From positions 1-9,196 of the forward strand of contig JAILDR010000152.1 in the NCBI GenBank assembly GCA_024689285.1: DNA of 9,196 nt, written 5' to 3'. This DNA is from Bacteroidales bacterium. GTDB taxonomy: Bacteria; Bacteroidota; Bacteroidia; Bacteroidales; F082. A program made the translations under genes and the position numbers. Every line of letters starts with the position of its first letter. The first letter of the stretch is position 1. This document shows positions 6,660 to 9,196 of the stretch, piece by piece. The notes under the pieces were generated by a model that saw only the letters and a list, made by a program, of their open reading frames with translations, was not told where the DNA came from and did not search any database.

Positions 6660-7391
6660 CTAGGGATTCAGCAATCTCTCCATTTCGTAAATCAAGTCGC
6701 GGTTCGATTCCGTCCAAACCATCGTGGCACCCGTGTTGTCCTGCTGATTGGGATAAAGCTTCTCGTTGAAGCGCGGCACCCAATGCGCCAGCGAGGCGTG
6801 ACAATGCACCGCACCCGTCATATTCAGGATGTCCTTCACGTTGCCGAGGTTGATGCCGCCGCCTGGCATGATGGCAATGCGGTCGCCGTAGCGCAGCTGC
6901 ATCTCCGCAATCATCGGAACTCCCTCAAGGGCCGAAGGCTTTCCGCCAGAAGTCAGAATCTTGTCGACACCCAGCTCGATGAGCTGCTCCACCGCCTCAA
7001 AAGGCTTCACGCAGGCATCGATGGCGCGGTGGAAAGTGAACTTCATCCCCTCGCCGGCTTCCATCAAGGCCTTCACTGTTTCAACATCAAGCTCTCCCCT
7101 GTCGTTCAATGCCCCGATGACCACACCTTCGAAGCCCAGTTTCTTGCAGAGCATGATGTCGGTCTTCATGATGTCGACTTCCTCCTCGTCGTAGATATAA
7201 TTGCCCGGACGGGGACGAATCAGCACCCGCATGGGGATAAACGAAATTTCGATGGCTTTCGCCAAAGTTCCAAACGAAGGGGTCACGCCACCCACTTCCA
7301 AGCATTCGCACAGCTCAACGCATTGGGCGCAGCCGTCCATCGCGTTCTGCAATGACTTGATGCCGTTGGCACAGATTTCTAATCGTATCAT
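6660..7391 (-). CDS. cutC: CutC-family protein (PF03932)
   Basis: This is a 243-aa cytosolic TIM-barrel protein. Family motifs run in order: VELCECLEVGGVTPSFG (26-41), MRVLIRPRPGNYIY (54-67), GFEGVVIGAL (86-95), FTFHRAID (118-125), DKILTSGG (143-150) and IMPGGGI (174-180). The length is normal. The family was named for copper homeostasis in E. coli, but a direct copper role has been questioned and the reaction is unknown. The minus-strand start at 7391 is followed directly by the strand MIRLEICANG typical of the family. It begins 15 bp after the toxin gene stop, so it may share a transcript with the toxin-antitoxin pair; no separate promoter is evident in that gap. It ends 84 bp before the ATPase start. 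Confidence 0.93.
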   Translation of the reverse strand: MIRLEICANGIKSLQNAMDGCAQCVELCECLEVGGVTPSFGTLAKAIEISFIPMRVLIRPRPGNYIYDEEEVDIMKTDIMLCKKLGFEGVVIGALNDRGELDVETVKALMEAGEGMKFTFHRAIDACVKPFEAVEQLIELGVDKILTSGGKPSALEGVPMIAEMQLRYGDRIAIMPGGGINLGNVKDILNMTGAVHCHASLAHWVPRFNEKLYPNQQDNTGATMVWTESNRDLIYEMERLLNP

Positions 7392-7406
7392 AGTGTTTTA
7401 GATTTG

Positions 7407-7727
7407 TTAATTTTTGGATCTGGTCTGCTCCGCTTGGCTTTCCGGCTCGCGGCGGCAATCCCAGAAATCTGCAATCTCAATGTAGTCATTCAAAATGCGA
7501 TATACCATTTTGTTCAAATGGTTGACCACCACACTGCGGTATGAGGTTGACCCATCAGTCAGCAATGGCTCTTCCGGACCGATATAAGGATTGTCTCCAA
7601 GGAGTTGTTTCGTTCTTTGGACTTGCTGCAGGAAGTTGTCTCTGCTTTTCTTGCCAAATTTACCATTGATATATTTGGCGGTTTTGCGAAATTGTTGTCT
7701 CGCAAAACCAGTCATCATCACCTTCAT
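7407..7727 (-). CDS. ParE/RelE-superfamily type II toxin
   Basis: This is a 106-aa small basic protein. FARQQFRKTAKYINGKFG (8-25) is the helical N-terminus, and YRSVVVNHLNKMVYRI (63-78) followed by IEIADFWDCRREP (83-95) are the beta strands and closing Arg-rich strand typical of ParE/RelE folds. Members either poison gyrase (ParE) or cleave ribosome-bound mRNA (RelE); which applies cannot be told here, although the Bacteroidetes relatives I know are usually labelled ParE or plasmid-stabilisation proteins. The ATG overlaps the antitoxin TGA by the ATGA pattern, supporting tight translational coupling. A later start at Met4 or Met5 is possible. The tail (about 96-106) is extra polar sequence that looks dispensable. 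Confidence 0.85.
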   Translation of the reverse strand: MKVMMTGFARQQFRKTAKYINGKFGKKSRDNFLQQVQRTKQLLGDNPYIGPEEPLLTDGSTSYRSVVVNHLNKMVYRILNDYIEIADFWDCRREPESQAEQTRSKN

Positions 7728-7996
7728 ATCGCTGCTGTCATTTCTAATTCTTCTTCGCGGGCAAACTCTTCTTCAATTTCGCTCATCACATCGTCAAAAT
7801 CATACACTCTGCCCTCGGCGGAATCACGCTCAGACTGGGCGATTCTTGCGCGAAGCTCTTCGATTGTGTAAGGCTTTGGTTGTGTTTCCGAGTCGGAAAC
7901 GTACTCTTTCATTTCATTAATCAGCCATATCATGTCGGAAGTCGACAATGTGCTTGTCAGTAAGTCGAACAGTTTCGTCAATGCTGTAGTACTCAT
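7724..7996 (-). CDS. Antitoxin of the ParE/RelE-type module
   Basis: This is a 90-aa acidic protein encoded immediately upstream of the toxin. I start it at the ATG at 7996; a TTG 36 nt further upstream would add 12 residues but coincides with the promoter-like box. The N-terminal half (LTKLFDLLTSTLSTSDMIWLINE) is helical. The C-terminal half (YTIEELRARIAQSERDSAEG, then an acidic run to the end) is the type of extended toxin-wrapping tail seen in Bacteroidetes antitoxins. No clear ribbon-helix-helix or Phd motif is visible, so the DNA-binding class is unknown. The assignment depends on size, charge, the four-base overlap and partner identity. A -7 box and a terminator-like hairpin lie just upstream. 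Confidence 0.78.
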   Translation of the reverse strand: MSTTALTKLFDLLTSTLSTSDMIWLINEMKEYVSDSETQPKPYTIEELRARIAQSERDSAEGRVYDFDDVMSEIEEEFAREEELEMTAAI

Positions 7997-8029
7997 TATT
8001 AAGCCTGTTTTATAGATTATTCTCGCCTG

Positions 8030-8037
8030 CAAAAATA
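8030..8037 (-). promoter_or_regulatory. Possible -7 promoter box for the toxin-antitoxin operon
   Basis: TATTTTTG on the minus strand fits TAnnTTTG and is 33 nt before the antitoxin ATG. No TTTG box is seen about 20 bp upstream; that stretch is occupied by the G+C-rich hairpin at 8044-8073. The T-rich match could be chance, because it overlaps the T-tract after that hairpin. Confidence 0.4.
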
Positions 8038-8043
8038 GAAAAA

Positions 8044-8073
8044 TTCCCTCACACGGCGCGGGCGGCGAGGGAA
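8044..8073 (-). terminator. Terminator-like hairpin upstream of the antitoxin
   Basis: TTCCCTC (8044-8050) and GAGGGAA (8067-8073) are perfect 7-bp arms around a 16-nt G+C-rich loop. On the minus strand the stem is followed by TTTTTCTATTTTT, which suits intrinsic termination of leftward transcripts before the toxin-antitoxin operon. It may back up the hairpin at 8089-8119. Confidence 0.5.
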
Positions 8074-8119
8074 AAAATCGAAAAACCAGGCGGCCCCCGG
8101 AAAAATATCGAGGGCCGCC
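8071..8119 (-). terminator. Rho-independent terminator after the 8.2-9.2 kb gene pair
   Basis: GGCGGCCC (8089-8096) and GGGCCGCC (8112-8119) form a perfect 8-bp G+C-only stem with a 15-nt loop. On the minus strand it is followed by TGG, five T, CGA and six T (to 8071). It is the strongest terminator in the window and would end transcripts from the two hypothetical genes, about 110 bp past the last stop. Confidence 0.75.
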
Positions 8120-8127
8120 CGTTGCGT

Positions 8128-8226
8128 ATGAATATTAAAGGCACCTATGCCTGCTCCATATCCATAGAAAGAAGCGTCAGAACCCGCCGTAGCGGTTACT
8201 TTTCCGCTATTGATGACGACGCTCCC
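8128..8226 (-). pseudogene. Remnant of a glycine-rich beta-helix repeat protein
   Basis: The stretch directly after the TAG of the 136-aa gene, in the same frame, reads GSVVINSGKVTATAGSD then ASFYGYGAGIGAFNIH. This closely follows the coil pattern (ITISGGTVTATGG..GAGIGGG) of the large surface repeat proteins common in Bacteroidales and Firmicutes. About 30 codons are recognisable; beyond about 8128 the frame runs into the terminator stem and loses any pattern. There is no start codon or ribosome site. I read it as one leftover coil of a decayed or recombined gene. Chance resemblance of a simple Gly/Ala/Thr sequence is the alternative. A weak 6-bp inverted repeat (TAGCGG/CCGCTA, 8190-8209) lies within it. 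Confidence 0.45.
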
Positions 8227-8637
8227 CTATTCAAACAGCGCTTTCTGGTCTTCCGGCGGCTTCACTCTTTTCTTCCGTTTTCTGACGTTGATGGGTGTAC
8301 TATGCGGAAACGCGATGCTGTAGGCTTCATCCAGTGCTTTCACGTCGACCTTCCGCATCCCGATGCCCAGCTTGACGGCCACGAGGGCGCGGAGAAACTC
8401 GCGGCTCTTGCGCGGATAGAGCGTGGGCTGGGGCAACTCGTTGTAGCCCTGCTGCTTGCAGAGGAAGCACACCTCCCAGATAAAGTCGTCGGTAGCCTCA
8501 GTGGGCATCCACGAGCGTAGTATTCTACGGATGCAGAAGCGCCTGTACTGCATCCCGAGGAGCTGCCTCGTGCGCTCCAGCTGTTGCCAGAGCTGCACGA
8601 AGCATTCCTGAGTGTTTTGGATTTCGTTAATGACCAT
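8227..8637 (-). CDS. Hypothetical protein, 136 aa
   Basis: I do not recognise this protein. It is mostly helical with a basic core (RTRQLLGMQYRRFCIRRILRSW) and a strongly basic tail (INVRKRKKRVKPPEDQ), compatible with nucleic-acid binding, though no named motif is present. There is no signal peptide or membrane segment. I choose the ATG at 8637; an in-frame GTG at 8661 would add 8 residues but lies inside a short tandem repeat and has no ribosome site. AAGG precedes the ATG by 12 nt, a weak signal. It follows the larger upstream gene on the same strand after about 33 bp and shares its terminator, so the two probably form an operon. Confidence 0.6.
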   Translation of the reverse strand: MVINEIQNTQECFVQLWQQLERTRQLLGMQYRRFCIRRILRSWMPTEATDDFIWEVCFLCKQQGYNELPQPTLYPRKSREFLRALVAVKLGIGMRKVDVKALDEAYSIAFPHSTPINVRKRKKRVKPPEDQKALFE

Positions 8638-8674
8638 AATGACACTTGACCTTAATGACACTCACGACACTCAC
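8631..8674. repeat. Short tandem repeats between the two hypothetical genes
   Basis: TGACCATAATGACACT (8631-8646) is repeated as TGACCTTAATGACACT (8647-8662), 15 of 16 identical. GACACTCAC is repeated exactly at 8657-8665 and 8666-8674. The block covers the stop of the upstream gene, the gap and the start codon of the downstream one, so copy-number change could alter spacing and initiation there. Tandem AATGAC-type repeats of this sort recur between genes in Bacteroidales. Confidence 0.7.
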
Positions 8675-9196
8675 ATTTTTTTGTACTTCATCGCTTCCAC
8701 ACGCACTATCAGTCCCTGCTTGCACCAGTTTTTCAGCATCTGTTTCACGCTGTTGCGTGTCACGCAGGCACCTTTGATGGCCACCGATTGTTGCATAGCT
8801 TGGTCAAGGGTAAACTGAAGGTCGAGACGCTCAAAGATAGAATCATTCTTGCCGTATCTGATGCGTTCCTTGCCCACGCCTCCCATGTAGTCCTTGCTGG
8901 CAAAGGCGTTCTCGATGCGTTCGCGGAAGAAGTGGAGGGCGTTCTCCATCAACGCGTCGGCGATGGTGTCGTAGAGGTCGAGCATCTGCGCGGTCTGCGT
9001 CTTCAGCAGCATCTCCTTCCACAGGTTGGGGTTCTGTTTCAGTCGGGCTTCGGCGCCGTTGGCACCGTGTTTCTGGATGAGGGTCTCACACACCTTGCAG
9101 AGCATCAGGCAGCAGGTCATCCTCTGGGTGATCACACAGACGCGCTTGCGCTGTTGCGCCTTGGTCTTGTCGTCGTCCTTCAAGGCCTCCAAGCGG
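8671..9196 (-). CDS. Hypothetical protein with winged-helix-like C-terminus (5' end outside window)
   Basis: The frame is open from the window edge to a TGA at 8671-8673, giving at least 175 residues; no convincing start is seen, so the gene probably begins beyond 9196. The visible N-terminal part is basic (KTKAQQRKRVCVITQR) and then helical, with several Cys (TCCLMLCKVCE) that do not form a clear zinc site. The last 50 residues (FTLDQAMQQSVAIKGACVTRN, then SVKQMLKNWCKQGLIVR and a KYKK end) read like a winged-helix DNA-binding domain: a sensing helix, a recognition helix with Ser/Val/Lys, then the wing. No enzymatic motif is visible. It precedes the 136-aa gene and probably shares its transcript. 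The product could be a regulator or replication accessory protein of an integrated element; I cannot name it. Confidence 0.6.
   Translation of the reverse strand, partial: RLEALKDDDKTKAQQRKRVCVITQRMTCCLMLCKVCETLIQKHGANGAEARLKQNPNLWKEMLLKTQTAQMLDLYDTIADALMENALHFFRERIENAFASKDYMGGVGKERIRYGKNDSIFERLDLQFTLDQAMQQSVAIKGACVTRNSVKQMLKNWCKQGLIVRVEAMKYKKM

Noticed and set aside
6783..7355. Plus-strand open frame of 190 codons opposite cutC
   Set aside because: Antisense to a clearly conserved CutC protein; His-rich composition is typical of a shadow in G+C-rich DNA.
7997..8032. 12-residue extension of the antitoxin from a TTG
   Set aside because: Rare start codon with no ribosome site, overlapping the promoter-like box; the ATG at 7996 is preferred.
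8122..8520. Plus-strand open frame of 132 codons
   Set aside because: Starts inside the terminator region and runs antisense to the 136-aa gene; no motif or ribosome site.

Overview
The window looks like chromosomal DNA from a member of the order Bacteroidales (Prevotella- or Bacteroides-like). The reasons are the Bacteroidetes-type -7 promoter boxes (TAnnTTTG), weak Shine-Dalgarno signals, a GIN-domain/beta-barrel envelope protein beside an ECF sigma factor tail, a GH2 beta-mannosidase lipoprotein, a CutC-family protein, and dispersed repeats of a kind common in this group. Genus cannot be fixed from the sequence alone. After the first 0.9 kb every gene lies on the minus strand.

Layout. 1-919 (+): the last codons of a probable ECF sigma factor overlap (ATGA) a 278-aa single-pass membrane protein that looks like its anti-sigma partner. 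920-1189: no gene; a composite, MITE-like repeat with inverted ends and an internal palindrome. 1190-2665 (-): a 491-aa exported protein with a helical WGKEM-repeat region, a GIN/DUF2807-type beta repeat region and an outer-membrane barrel-like C-terminus. It sits behind a sequence resembling an ECF promoter (GTAAC, 16-nt spacer, CGTAT). 2744-5104 (-): a lipoprotein GH2 beta-mannosidase carrying an in-frame insertion made of two dispersed-repeat fragments, one of them almost identical to part of the 920-1189 repeat. 5133-6575 (-): an A+T-richer ATPase of the archaeal-ATPase/DUF234 type with a PD-(D/E)XK-like C-terminus and a perfect inverted repeat at its promoter. 6660-7391 (-): CutC-family protein. 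7407-7996 (-): ParE/RelE-type toxin with its overlapping upstream antitoxin. 8038-8226: two terminator-like hairpins and a decayed coding remnant that reads as one coil of a glycine-rich beta-helix repeat protein. 8227-9196 (-): two unrecognised proteins, the upstream one running off the window with a winged-helix-like C-terminus, separated by short tandem repeats.

How parts may work together. The sigma factor, membrane partner and GIN-barrel protein form a plausible cell-envelope signalling unit in which the sigma factor drives the convergent gene (inference). The toxin-antitoxin pair may be co-transcribed with the CutC gene, with only 15 bp between them. The ATPase and the 8.0-9.2 kb region look like accessory DNA inserted among housekeeping genes. 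No tRNA, rRNA, CRISPR array, transposase or integrase was seen. The main points of interest are repeat invasion of an enzyme-coding sequence, the predicted ECF promoter, the ATPase inverted repeat, and the beta-helix remnant.
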